A stretch of DNA of 64,000 bases, taken from contig NZ_JABJVV010000010.1 in assembly GCF_013155545.1 (NCBI RefSeq), positions 1 to 64,000 on the forward strand, given 5' to 3'. Shown in pieces: positions 17,192 through 26,915 of this stretch (positions are counted from its first letter, which is position 1; each line of letters begins with the position of its first letter). Below the pieces are notes generated by a model. It saw only the letters and a program-made list of their open reading frames with translations, made no database searches and was not told the origin of the DNA. The translations under genes and the position numbers were made by a program. Source of the stretch: Caenimonas soli. GTDB lineage: Bacteria > Pseudomonadota > Gammaproteobacteria > Burkholderiales > Burkholderiaceae_C.

Positions 17192-18463
17192 TCAAAAACA
17201 GGTGCGGATCGCGCCGCTGACGGTCCAGTCGTCCTCGACCACCGGCATCCAGCGCCATTTGTCGAAGGTCGTGCAGGGATGGGATATGCCCAGCGCCACC
17301 GTGTCGCCAACCTGCGGCGCGGCTGTGGCAGGGTCGAATCTCAGATAGGCGTGCTGGTCGTTCAGGGCGCTGATCGTCCAGCCGGCAGGACTGTTCGCAA
17401 CCGCCCGGGTGCCCCGCTTCACATGGCGCACGGGAATGGGCATCTCGATGTCGTACGAAATGTCCCGGCGGCCGCAGGTCAACAAGGCCAGGCCCGGCTC
17501 GGGCACCGACTGGACCAGCGACCACACTTCCAGCGCCGGCTGCAGCGAGGACTGGAGGCCCTCCCGCTTCTCTACCTGCTTGAGGAAGCGCGCATAGTTG
17601 CCGTGGTCGTGCGTGACGTAGCAGCCGGAACGCAGCACCCCGCGCACGGGCTTGGACAGGCCCTGGGTGCGCAGCAGCGGCATCACCAGATCGAACACCG
17701 CCGAGCCGCCCGCTGTCAACAGGATTTCCTCGCCGGCGAACAGGGCTTGCCTGTCGCAGACCTTGGCTGCCTCGCTCACGCGGCGAACCAGTGCGGTGAC
17801 TTCGCGCGAGTCATGCTCGCTTTCGCAGCGCGCAAGGCCGCCTTCATAGCATTCGATGCCACCCATTCGCACGGCCGGCGAGCTTGCCATCGCCTGCGCG
17901 AGCGCGACGGCCTCCTCCAGCGTGCGGCAGCCGGTGCGCTGGCCGGGCACTCCCATCTCGAGCAGCACGTCCAGTGGCGGCGCCGCGATCTGGCGCCGCG
18001 ACCATTGCTCTATCAGTGACAACTGGGCCAGCGAATCGACCAGGAACCAGATGCGCAGATCGGCATGCCGGCCCAGCAGCATGGCCAGGCCGTCGAGATC
18101 GGCATCGCAGACCACCTGGTTGGCGATGATGACGCGGCGGGCGCCGGCCTGCACGCCCGCGGCCGCCTGGAAAACGGTGGCGAAGGTCAGCCCCCACGCG
18201 CCCGCTTGCAGTTGCCGGGCAAACAGCTGCGGCGACATGGTGGTCTTGCCGTGCGGCGCCAACGCCACGCCCCTGCGGGTGGCGTAGTCCTGCATCCATG
18301 CCAGGTTGTGCTCCAGCGCGCTGCGGCGCAAGACTGCCAGCGGAAACGGCAGATCGCCGGCCAGCAGGCTCCAGCCCTTGCCGCCTATGTCGGCGGCCCG
18401 GCAAGGCTCTGCTGCCGGCGGATAGCTCTTGCAGCGATGGTCGATGATGAAGTCGTCGGTCAT
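17192..18463 (-). CDS. PLP-dependent amino acid deaminase/dehydratase (D-serine dehydratase, DSD1-like fold III)
   Basis: Enzyme of 423 residues from the ATG at 18463, which overlaps the stop of the upstream ATPase gene by 4 bases. The PLP lysine is Lys73 in APHGKTTM. The C-terminal half is the D-serine-dehydratase domain with the zinc-ligand pair in SHPCTTFDKW. Family activities are ammonia elimination from D-serine, D-threonine-type hydroxy amino acids and, by report, D-glucosaminate. A 2-amino-2-deoxyaldonate would give ammonia and a 2-keto-3-deoxyaldonate, exactly what the KDG/KDGal kinases of the divergent operon need; RidA would help hydrolyse the enamine. The substrate is inference. 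Confidence 0.82.
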   Translation of the reverse strand: MTDDFIIDHRCKSYPPAAEPCRAADIGGKGWSLLAGDLPFPLAVLRRSALEHNLAWMQDYATRRGVALAPHGKTTMSPQLFARQLQAGAWGLTFATVFQAAAGVQAGARRVIIANQVVCDADLDGLAMLLGRHADLRIWFLVDSLAQLSLIEQWSRRQIAAPPLDVLLEMGVPGQRTGCRTLEEAVALAQAMASSPAVRMGGIECYEGGLARCESEHDSREVTALVRRVSEAAKVCDRQALFAGEEILLTAGGSAVFDLVMPLLRTQGLSKPVRGVLRSGCYVTHDHGNYARFLKQVEKREGLQSSLQPALEVWSLVQSVPEPGLALLTCGRRDISYDIEMPIPVRHVKRGTRAVANSPAGWTISALNDQHAYLRFDPATAAPQVGDTVALGISHPCTTFDKWRWMPVVEDDWTVSGAIRTCF

Positions 18464-19442
18464 GAAAGGCTGTATCCCACGGGTTCGGCGCGCCAGCAGG
18501 CCGTCCAGCGGCCGGGTTCTATTTCCCGCAGACGCATGTCGGCGGCCGCGCATTCCGGCAAGGCGTTGGGGCAGCGCGTGCGAAACACGCAGCCCGACGG
18601 CGGGTTGGACGGACTGGGCAAGTCGCCTTGCAGCAAGGGGATGGTACGGCGCATCGCGGGGTCGGGCACGGGCGCCGCAGCGAGCAGGGCCTGCGTATAG
18701 GGATGGCGCGGCCGCGCATAGAGCGCCTCCGTGGGCGCGATCTCCATGACGCGCCCCAGATACAGGACCACGACACGGTCGCACAGATACTCCACCACGT
18801 CCAGGTCATGCGAGATGAAGAGCAGCGTCAGGCCCAGCCGCTCCTTCAGTTCGCCCAGCAGGTTGACGACCTGGGCCTGGATAGAGACATCGAGCGCCGA
18901 CAGCGGCTCATCGGCGATGATGAAGTTCGGCTGCACGGCCAGGGCGCGGGCAATGCCTATGCGCTGGCGCTGGCCGCCGGAGAATTCGTGCGGAAAGCGG
19001 TCGGCGTGCTCGGGCCGCAAGCCTACTTGCTGCAAGAGCTCGTCGATGCGCGGCTGGCGGGCGGCGCCTTTTGCCAGGCCGTGGGTGTCCAGCGCTTCGG
19101 ACAGCACCTGCCGAATGCGCATGCGCGGATTGAGGCTGGCATACGGGTCCTGGAAGATGATCTGGATCTTCGAGCGCAGCGGCCGGTATTGCGATTGCGT
19201 CAGGCCCGCCAAGTCAGTGGGTGCATCCGTCCCGTGATAGACCATGGCGCCCGCGGTCGGATCGGCCAACCGGGTGAGCAGCCGGCCTATGGTGCTCTTG
19301 CCCGAACCGGACTCGCCGACCAATCCCAGCGTTTCACCGGCGCGAATGGAAAAGCTCACCCCATCGACGGCGCGAACCGGATGCTTGCCGCCGCCGAAGA
19401 ATTTGCTCAGGCCCTGCACCTCGACCAAAGGCTGCGCCGCGT

Positions 19443-19446
<4 letters not shown>
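18460..19446 (-). CDS. Dpp/Opp-type ABC transporter ATPase (F type)
   Basis: ATPase of 328 residues: Walker [10 protein letters not shown], signature [15 protein letters not shown], Walker [13 protein letters not shown] and switch His in FISHDL. The C-terminal oligopeptide-transporter domain has the cysteines of [16 protein letters not shown] that in relatives bind an iron-sulfur cluster. Start at 19446, overlapping the partner ATPase by 4 bases. It forms the nucleotide-binding pair with the next gene. Confidence 0.92.
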
Positions 19447-20458
<1,012 letters not shown>

Positions 20459-20462
<4 letters not shown>

Positions 20463-21325
20463 ACGGCCTTCTTCAGTTTGGGGTCCAGCAAGTCGCGCAC
20501 GCCGTCGCCCAGCAATTGCAGGGACAGCGCCGTGAGAACGATCGCCAGTCCGGGCGACAAGATGGTCCAGAAAGCGCGGTCAGCGTATTCCAGGCTGCCG
20601 GCGATCATGGTGCCCCAGGTGGGAATGTCCGGCGGCACGCCCACGCCCAGGAAAGACAGGCCGGCTTCGGCCAGGATGGCATAGGCGAAGATGAAGGTCA
20701 CTTGCACCAGCACCGGCGACATCAGGTTGGGCAGGATGTGCGAAGCCAGGATGCGCCATGTGCGCACACCCAGCGCACGCGCCGCGTCGACGAACAGCAG
20801 TTCGCGCAACACCAGCGTGGCCGCACGCACCACGCGGGCGACGCGAGGCGTATAGACGATCACCAGCGCCAGCATCACGTTCCACAGCGATACGCCCAGG
20901 ATGGACACCAGGGCAATGCCCAGCAGGATGTCGGGGAAGGCCATCATCGCGTCCACCAGGCGCATCAGCGGCGCATCCAGCCTGCGGAAGAACCCGGCCA
21001 GCATGCCGAGCAGGGTGCCGAACAGCACGGCCCCCGCCGCCGTGATGCTGCCGATCATCAGCGAATAGCGCGCGCCGTGGATGATGCGCAGCATCACGTC
21101 GCGGCCCAGTTCGTCGGTGCCGGCCCAGTGCAGCCAGGACGGCGCGCGCAGGCGCTCGCTCACGGTGATGGCATTCGGGTCGGCACCGGAGATCCAGGGA
21201 AAGAAGGCGGCCACCAGGACTACGCCCGCGAGCGCGATGGCGGCGGCCAGCACCACCTTGCGGCCGAACAGGCGGCGGGCCATGGGGGCCAACCGCTGCG
21301 ACCACCAGCTTCGAAAACGCTTCAC
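20459..21325 (-). CDS. Dpp/Opp-type ABC transporter permease (C type)
   Basis: Permease of 288 residues. I start it at the GTG at 21325 ([10 protein letters not shown]), which overlaps the stop of the B-type permease by 4 bases; a longer frame upstream is out of context. Family features: [20 protein letters not shown] after the first transmembrane segment, the EAA-like loop [15 protein letters not shown], and the C-terminal [14 protein letters not shown]. Confidence 0.9.
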
Positions 21326-22278
21326 GCAGCCCCCAGCCGGATGCGCGGATCGACCAGCATGTAGAGCAGGTCGACCAGCAGGTTGATGAAGACGTAGATG
21401 GCGGCGATCACCAGCAGCGTTCCCTGGATCACCGGGTAGTCGCGGCGCAGCACCGCGCGCACCACCAGATTGCCCACGCCGGGGAGGTTGAACACGGTTT
21501 CGGTCACCACCGCGCCGCCGATCATCAGCGCCACGGTCAGACCCAGCACGGTGACGATCGGGACCAGGGCGTTGCGCAGCACATGCTTGATCATCACCAC
21601 GTGCTCGGGCAATCCCTTCGCGCGCGCCGTTCGCACATAGTCCTCGCCCAGGATGTCGAGCATGGAGGCGCGGGTGAAGCGGATGATCAATGCCGAATTG
21701 AGCAGACCCAGCACCGACGCGGGGAGCGCCAGGTGGTACAGCCGCTGGCCAAGCCCCATGCCCGGGTCGCCATAGCCCGAGGCGGGAAACCAACCGAGGT
21801 GCACCGCGAACAGCTGGATCAGGATCAGTCCCAGCCAGAAACTGGGGACGCTGGCGCCGAGCATGGCGATGCTGCTCACGGCCTGGTCGGCCGCGCTGCC
21901 GCGCCAGATCGCGGCGGCCATCCCGGCCGGGATCCCGATCAGCGCGGCGATACTCACGGCGAACAGGGCCAGGAACAGCGTGGGCTCGGCGCGCTCCAGC
22001 AGGGCTTGCGCCACCGGCCGCTGCAGGAAGATCGACTGTCCCAGGTTGCCCTCCAGCAGTTCCTTGATCCACAGCACGAACTGGGTGGGCAAGGGTTTGT
22101 CCAGACCGTACTGGATGCGGGCCTGGGCGATGTCCGCGGCGTTGGCCTGGTCGCCCAGCAGCAGCGCGACCGGGTCGCCCGAGGCCAGTCGCGTGAGCGC
22201 GAACACCAGCACGGCGACGATGCCGAGCACAACCAGGGCGCCGGCCACCCGAGCCAGCAGGAACTTCAGCGCGGGCAT
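21322..22278 (-). CDS. Dpp/Opp-type ABC transporter permease (B type)
   Basis: Permease of 318 residues starting at 22278 (MPALKFLLARV) behind a GGAGG ribosome site. An in-frame ATG at 22338 would translate the intergenic hairpin region. It has the long periplasmic region after TM1 (YGLDKPLPTQF), the loop VRTARAKGLPEHVVMIKHVLRNAL and the C-terminal DLLYMLVDPRIR of DppB proteins. Confidence 0.9.
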   Translation of the reverse strand: MPALKFLLARVAGALVVLGIVAVLVFALTRLASGDPVALLLGDQANAADIAQARIQYGLDKPLPTQFVLWIKELLEGNLGQSIFLQRPVAQALLERAEPTLFLALFAVSIAALIGIPAGMAAAIWRGSAADQAVSSIAMLGASVPSFWLGLILIQLFAVHLGWFPASGYGDPGMGLGQRLYHLALPASVLGLLNSALIIRFTRASMLDILGEDYVRTARAKGLPEHVVMIKHVLRNALVPIVTVLGLTVALMIGGAVVTETVFNLPGVGNLVVRAVLRRDYPVIQGTLLVIAAIYVFINLLVDLLYMLVDPRIRLGAA

Positions 22279-22298
22279 CAGGCCTCCGACGGGCCGCT

Positions 22299-22329
22299 CC
22301 CTAGGAGGCCTAGGGCCCCCCTGGGGGGC
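22299..22329 (-). terminator. Double hairpin between binding protein and permease genes
   Basis: CCCTAGG-AGG-CCTAGGG (22299-22315) is followed at once by CCCCCC-T-GGGGGG (22316-22328). Such stems after the first gene of an ABC operon often protect or attenuate the message so that binding protein is made in excess. GC-rich stems of this kind are common between genes in this bacterial group. Confidence 0.5.
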
Positions 22330-22359
22330 AGCGAACAAAGTGAGCGTGGGGGCGACATA

Positions 22360-23931
22360 TTACCGGGCGAGGCCCGTGTTCCAGAAGAAGGGCCAGGTGC
22401 TGGGCACATAGCCCTCCAGCTTGGCCGAACGCGCCGACAGGCTGTTGAACTTGCCCACTTCGATGAAGGGAACCTCGTCGTAGATGACCTGTTGGACGCT
22501 GCCCCACAATGCGCCGCGCTTGGCGGGATTGGTTTCCTGGTTGAACGCCGTCAGGCTCGCCTTCTTCGCCGGGCTGTCCCACCATCCGGGCGCACCGTCG
22601 CCCAGTTGCGGGGGCGACAGCATGGGCTCGGGAAACAATCCCGAATGCGTGATGTAGATGTCCCACAGCTTGGGGTCGTTGCGCCGCTGCACCAGGGTCG
22701 CCCAGTCCACCACCTGCAACTCGGCCTTGAACCCGGCCTTCTTCAGCTGCTCGGCCAACACGAGCGCCATGTTGTAGTGGAACTCGTATTGCCGGCTGGC
22801 CATGATGCGCACCGGCTGTCCGTTGTAGCCCGCCTTGGCGGCCTTGTCCTTGGCGGCCTGCGGGTTGCGCTCGTTGTACATGTTCGACCCCGCGGCCGAA
22901 TAGTAGGGCGTGCCCTTGGGGAAGAAGTTGGGCTCGACGACGAAGAAGCGGTTGTCGCCGAATCCCGCCGCCAACAGCTCACCCTCGCCTATGGCGGTGC
23001 GAAGCGCCTTGCGCACCGGCTGCGATGCCAGCACGCCCTCCCGGGTGTTGAAGACCATGTAGGGAAAACCGAAGTTGCGCGTCACGATGGGGACGACGTT
23101 GCCTCCGGCTTTTTCCAGGCGGCCAATGGTCTCGACCGGCAACAGGTCGGCATAGTGGAACTGCCCCGAGAGGGATCCCTCGACGCGGGTGTTCGCGTTG
23201 GGCACCGGCACGAAGCGCAGCTCATCGAGCAAAGCCTCGCGCCTGCCGGCAAAACCGCTGGGCGCTTCCTTGCGCGGGGAATAGCCTTCCCAGCGCACCA
23301 GCACAGTGAACTGATCGGGCCGGCGCTCCTTGAACTTATACGGCCCGGTGCCGATGAAGTCCTTCAGCTGGGGCGCGATGCTTTCCTTCGCCATGATGGC
23401 AGCCAGGCCGCTGGGCAGGGCCAGTTGCGACAACAGCGGCGCATAGGGCGCCTTGAGCTTGAGCTCGACCGTGTGCGAGTCCTTGGCTGACAGCGACGCG
23501 ACTTCCTTGCCCACTGACTTGCCGCGCGGCGACAGTTCGATCCATCGCTGCAGCGAGGCAACGACATCATCGGCGGTCATCTCCCTACCGTTGTGGAACC
23601 TGACTCCCTTGCGCAGGGGGATCGTATAGCCCAGGCCATCCTTGGAGACCTGGGGCATGCTCTCGGCCAACATGGGCGCGACGTTCCAGTTCGCGTCGAA
23701 GGTGTAGAGCGGCTCATAGACGTGCTGCATGATCGTGCCCACCAGATCCGCGGTGGTGATCATCGGGTCCAGGCCCTGCGGTTCGCCCACCATGGCAAGG
23801 TTGGCCGCGCCACCTTTGGCGGGCGCGGCCCAGGCTCCCGGCGCGGCAGCCAGAAGGCAACCCGCCAAGGCGAGCGCACGGCCGAAATGGCGGCGGCCCG
23901 GGTTCGACGCGATCAAAGTCACGGATTGCAT
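22360..23931 (-). CDS. Dpp/Opp-type ABC transporter substrate-binding protein
   Basis: Family-5 solute-binding protein of 523 residues, the usual size. The signal sequence ends around ...GAWAAP (residues 35-37). The conserved start of the mature part (MVGEPQGLDPM) and the RKGVRFHNGREMTADDVVASLQR region are clear. It is the first gene of the minus-strand operon, with AGGAGT 6 bases before the ATG. Relatives bind dipeptides, but others take sugars, opines or amino-sugar derivatives. The operon context makes an acylated amino-sugar acid or a D-amino acid peptide plausible. Confidence 0.9.
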   Translation of the reverse strand: MQSVTLIASNPGRRHFGRALALAGCLLAAAPGAWAAPAKGGAANLAMVGEPQGLDPMITTADLVGTIMQHVYEPLYTFDANWNVAPMLAESMPQVSKDGLGYTIPLRKGVRFHNGREMTADDVVASLQRWIELSPRGKSVGKEVASLSAKDSHTVELKLKAPYAPLLSQLALPSGLAAIMAKESIAPQLKDFIGTGPYKFKERRPDQFTVLVRWEGYSPRKEAPSGFAGRREALLDELRFVPVPNANTRVEGSLSGQFHYADLLPVETIGRLEKAGGNVVPIVTRNFGFPYMVFNTREGVLASQPVRKALRTAIGEGELLAAGFGDNRFFVVEPNFFPKGTPYYSAAGSNMYNERNPQAAKDKAAKAGYNGQPVRIMASRQYEFHYNMALVLAEQLKKAGFKAELQVVDWATLVQRRNDPKLWDIYITHSGLFPEPMLSPPQLGDGAPGWWDSPAKKASLTAFNQETNPAKRGALWGSVQQVIYDEVPFIEVGKFNSLSARSAKLEGYVPSTWPFFWNTGLAR

Positions 23932-23944
23932 ATCGACTCCTGAA

Positions 23945-23957
23945 GTAATAACATTAC
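23945..23957. promoter_or_regulatory. Predicted RpiR-type operator 1
   Basis: Perfect palindrome GTAAT-AAC-ATTAC directly upstream of the ribosome site of the binding-protein gene. Its reverse complement differs from operator 2 at a single base. The pattern resembles the TGTAAT-N3-ATTACA sites of HexR, an RpiR-family regulator. Confidence 0.62.
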
Positions 23958-24019
23958 ATGCCTGGAATGCTAATTGATGGATTTTCAGATGTCAAACCCT
24001 AAAATACGCATGCTTCTAC

Positions 24020-24032
24020 GTAATGTTCTTAC
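24020..24032. promoter_or_regulatory. Predicted RpiR-type operator 2
   Basis: GTAAT-GTT-CTTAC, 12 of 13 bases identical to the reverse complement of operator 1. It lies just upstream of the ridA ribosome site (AAGGA at 24038). The two sites are 62 bases apart and would allow one regulator to control both divergent operons. AT-rich sequence between them should hold both promoters. Confidence 0.6.
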
Positions 24033-24049
24033 ACATCAAGGAAAATGAA

Positions 24050-24442
24050 ATGTCACATGTAGAGATGCTCGGCCAAGCCCCTTTGGCCTCCGATCGGCTG
24101 GCCCGTCCGCTGTCCCCCGCGACTCGCGCCGGCGATTTCGTTTTCGTTTCGGGGCAAGTGCCCACCGACGATCAGGGGCAGGTGATCGCCGGCGGCATTG
24201 AAGCGCAGACGCGCCAGGTCTTCAAGCGCATCGAGCATGCCCTGGCATTGGGTGGTTGCACGCTGGCAGACGTGTGCAAGGTCAGCGTGTGGCTGCACGA
24301 TGCGCGCGACTTCGGCAGCTTCAACCGCGTCTACATGGAATGCTTCGGCGAGCACCGCCCGGCGCGCTCCACCGTCGAGGCGCGCCTGATGATAGACGCC
24401 AAGGTGGAGATCGACGTCACGGCCTACAAGCCACGCGGCTGA
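24050..24442 (+). CDS. ridA: RidA-family enamine/imine deaminase
   Basis: Protein of 130 residues, start at 24050 behind AAGGA. The RidA core is visible: PLSPATRAGDFVFVSGQVP, then ADVCKVSVWLHDARDFGSFN and the C-terminal RPARSTVEARLMIDAKVEIDVTAYK with the substrate-binding arginine. RidA hydrolyses reactive enamines released by PLP dehydratases. The divergent operon encodes such an enzyme, which explains its presence here. It leads the kdgK-dgoK-dgoA run. Confidence 0.92.
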   Translation: MSHVEMLGQAPLASDRLARPLSPATRAGDFVFVSGQVPTDDQGQVIAGGIEAQTRQVFKRIEHALALGGCTLADVCKVSVWLHDARDFGSFNRVYMECFGEHRPARSTVEARLMIDAKVEIDVTAYKPRG

Positions 24443-24469
24443 GGCGTCGTCGCTTACGATAGCCTGAGC

Positions 24470-25387
24470 ATGGAAAAACATTTTGACGTAGCCGCGCTGG
24501 GTGAGGCGATGGTCGAATTCAACCAGACCCATCCCGGCAAGCCCCAGTTCCTGCAGGGCTTCGGCGGCGACACCAGCACCGCCATGATCGCCGCCGCCCG
24601 CGCGGGTGCGAAGTCCGCGTACCTGACCCGGCTGGGCCAGGATACGTTCGGCGACGCGCTGATGGATCTCTGGCAGCATGAAGGGGTCGACACCAGCGCC
24701 GTGGAGCGCGACGCCGAGGCTCCGACGGGCATCTACTTCGTTTCCCACGGCCCCAAGGGCCATGAGTTCAGCTACCTGCGCACGGGCTCGGCCGCCAGCC
24801 GCATGACGCCCCAGTGGCTGCCGCGGGCACTCATCGCCGACTCCAAAATCCTGCATGTCTCGGGCATTTCCCTGGCGATCTCGCGCACAGCGTGCGAGAC
24901 GGTGTTCGAGGCGATGATGCACGCGCGCGACGCCCGCACGCTGGTTTCCCTGGATTCGAACCTTCGCCTCAAGCTCTGGTCACTGGAGGATGCGCGGGCG
25001 GCCATCACCCGGGCCATGAGCCTGTGCGACCTGTTCCTGCCAAGCGTCGACGACGTTACCCTGCTGAGTGGCCTGGAAGATCCGGCCGCCATCGTCGATT
25101 GGAGCCATTCGCTGGGCGCCAGGAAAGTTGTGCTCAAGCTCGGAGCCGACGGCGCGCTGGTCAGCGACGGCAGCCGCCGCGTCCGCCTGGCGGGCCATCG
25201 CGTGCAGCTGGCCGATGCCACCGGCGCGGGCGATTGCTTCTGCGGCAACCTGCTGGCCCGCATCGCGCTGGGCGATTCGGTGTTCGATGCGGCGCACTAT
25301 GCGAACGCCGCGGCCGCGGTCGCGGTGCAGGGCTTCGGCGCGGTCGCACCGCTGCCCTGGCCCGACCAGGTCAGGGCTTTGCTGTGA
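24470..25387 (+). CDS. kdgK: 2-dehydro-3-deoxygluconokinase (PfkB family)
   Basis: PfkB kinase of 305 residues. N-terminal GEAMVEFNQ and GGDTSTAMIAAARAG, the anion-hole and catalytic motif DATGAGDCFCGN, and SLDSNLRLKLWS (typical of KDG kinases) are present. It phosphorylates 2-keto-3-deoxygluconate to KDPG. Coupled by a GTGA overlap to dgoK. Confidence 0.88.
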   Translation: MEKHFDVAALGEAMVEFNQTHPGKPQFLQGFGGDTSTAMIAAARAGAKSAYLTRLGQDTFGDALMDLWQHEGVDTSAVERDAEAPTGIYFVSHGPKGHEFSYLRTGSAASRMTPQWLPRALIADSKILHVSGISLAISRTACETVFEAMMHARDARTLVSLDSNLRLKLWSLEDARAAITRAMSLCDLFLPSVDDVTLLSGLEDPAAIVDWSHSLGARKVVLKLGADGALVSDGSRRVRLAGHRVQLADATGAGDCFCGNLLARIALGDSVFDAAHYANAAAAVAVQGFGAVAPLPWPDQVRALL

Positions 25388-26280
25388 AGCAGCTGGTCGC
25401 GCTGGACTGGGGCACCTCGTCGCTGCGGGCGGCATTGCTCGATGGGCAGGGCCGTGCCGTCGAAGAGCGCTCGCTGCCGCGCGGCATCCTCACTGTGGCG
25501 CCGGGCGAGTTCCCGGCTGTCTTCGACGCTGCTTGCGGCGACTGGATGCGCGCCGGCTCACCGCTGGCCCTCGTCAGCGGCATGGCCGGCAGCCGGCAAG
25601 GCTGGCTGGAAGCGCCCTACTGCGCTTGCCCGGCCGGCTTTTCCGACATCGCGGCGCAACTGGCCTGGGTGCAAGCCGGCCGCGTTGCCATCGTGCCCGG
25701 CCTCTGCTGCGAGCAGCAGGGCCTGCCGGACGTCATGCGCGGCGAGGAGACGCAGGTATTCGGCGCGCTGTCGCTGCTGGAACTCGGCGAAGGGCTGTTG
25801 GTGCTGCCCGGAACCCACAGCAAATGGGTGCGGGTCGAGGGCGGCCGGATCCAGTCTTTCGCGACCTTCATGACAGGGGAATTCTTCGCCATGCTGCGCC
25901 GGCATTCCATCCTTGCGCGCACCCTGCCGGAGGCGGACGGCGAGCTGGACGAGCCGGCCTTCAGGCGCGGCGTGATGCACGCAGCGCAAAGCGGCAACCT
26001 GCTGCATTCGGCATTCAGCGCGCGCACGCTCTCGCTGTTCGAGCGGCTGCCGGCGGCTGCCATGCCCAGCTACCTGTCGGGCCTCGTCATCGGGGAGGAA
26101 CTGCGATCGCAACAACTGCAGGCGCTGCGCGAACCTGTCGTCGTTATCGGGTCGCCGGCACTCACACAGCGATATGAACTGGGCCTGCAAACGCTGGGCG
26201 TGGCGTCGCGCCGCGTCGGCTCCGAGGCAAGCTGGCGTGGCCTGTGGGCCATCGCGCAAACGCTGGAAGGAACGGCATGA
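25384..26280 (+). CDS. dgoK: 2-dehydro-3-deoxygalactonokinase
   Basis: Kinase of 298 residues starting at a GTG that overlaps the kdgK stop. DgoK family features: LDWGTSSLRAALLDGQG at the N-terminus, SGMAGSRQGW, GEETQVFGAL and LPGTHSKWVRV. It phosphorylates 2-keto-3-deoxygalactonate. A KDG kinase and a KDGal kinase in one operon suggests that both epimeric keto-deoxy acids, or a promiscuous pathway, are handled. Confidence 0.9.
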   Translation: MKQLVALDWGTSSLRAALLDGQGRAVEERSLPRGILTVAPGEFPAVFDAACGDWMRAGSPLALVSGMAGSRQGWLEAPYCACPAGFSDIAAQLAWVQAGRVAIVPGLCCEQQGLPDVMRGEETQVFGALSLLELGEGLLVLPGTHSKWVRVEGGRIQSFATFMTGEFFAMLRRHSILARTLPEADGELDEPAFRRGVMHAAQSGNLLHSAFSARTLSLFERLPAAAMPSYLSGLVIGEELRSQQLQALREPVVVIGSPALTQRYELGLQTLGVASRRVGSEASWRGLWAIAQTLEGTA

Positions 26281-26915
26281 ACGCACATGAGAAACTCCAG
26301 GGCGCATTGGCGGTGAGCCCGCTGATCGCCATCCTGCGTGGCCTGCGGCCCGACGAAGCCCATGCCGTCGGCGAAGCGCTGGTCACGAGCGGCTGGAAGC
26401 TGATCGAGGTACCGCTCAACTCCCCGGATCCGCTGCGCAGCATCGCCACGCTGGCCAAGGCTTTCCCCGCTGCCCTCGTGGGTGCGGGGACGGTGCTCCA
26501 ACCCGAGCAGGTGCGCGAGGTCCATGCGGCCGGCGGGCAGCTCGTGGTCGCGCCCAACTTCAACGCCGAGGTCGTGCGCGAAGCCGTGCGCCTGGGCATG
26601 GTCTGCCTGCCCGGCGTGCTGACGGCGACCGAGGCTTTCGAGGCGCTGGCCGCCGGCGCCAGCGGCCTCAAGCTTTTCCCCGCCGAGATGATAGGGCCGG
26701 CGGCCGTGAAGGCCCTGCGCGCCGTGCTGCCGGCCGAGGCACTGCTGCTGCCCGTCGGGGGCATAAGCCCCGGCAATATGGGCACGTATCGGGCCGCCGG
26801 CGCCGACGGCTTCGGCATCGGCTCCGCGCTCTACAAGCCGGGCATGACGCCGGCCGAGGTGAAGCGCAATGCGCTTGACTTCATGGCCGCTTGCGCGGGT
26901 ACGATTCGTACATGA
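26277..26915 (+). CDS. dgoA: 2-dehydro-3-deoxy-6-phosphogalactonate aldolase
   Basis: Class I aldolase of 212 residues from an ATGA overlap with dgoK. The catalytic glutamate is in IEVPLNSPDPL and the Schiff-base lysine in GLKLFPAEMIGP. PLNSP is characteristic of KDPGal aldolases, while the edd-linked Eda at 35801 has TLRTP. It yields pyruvate and glyceraldehyde 3-phosphate. Some members also cleave KDPG. Confidence 0.9.
   Translation: MNAHEKLQGALAVSPLIAILRGLRPDEAHAVGEALVTSGWKLIEVPLNSPDPLRSIATLAKAFPAALVGAGTVLQPEQVREVHAAGGQLVVAPNFNAEVVREAVRLGMVCLPGVLTATEAFEALAAGASGLKLFPAEMIGPAAVKALRAVLPAEALLLPVGGISPGNMGTYRAAGADGFGIGSALYKPGMTPAEVKRNALDFMAACAGTIRT

Noticed and set aside
14809-17310. An 833-codon frame that would fuse the RpiR region and the deacylase
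   Set aside because: The front is the RpiR gene read in the wrong frame; the deacylase starts at 16272 where it overlaps the RpiR stop.
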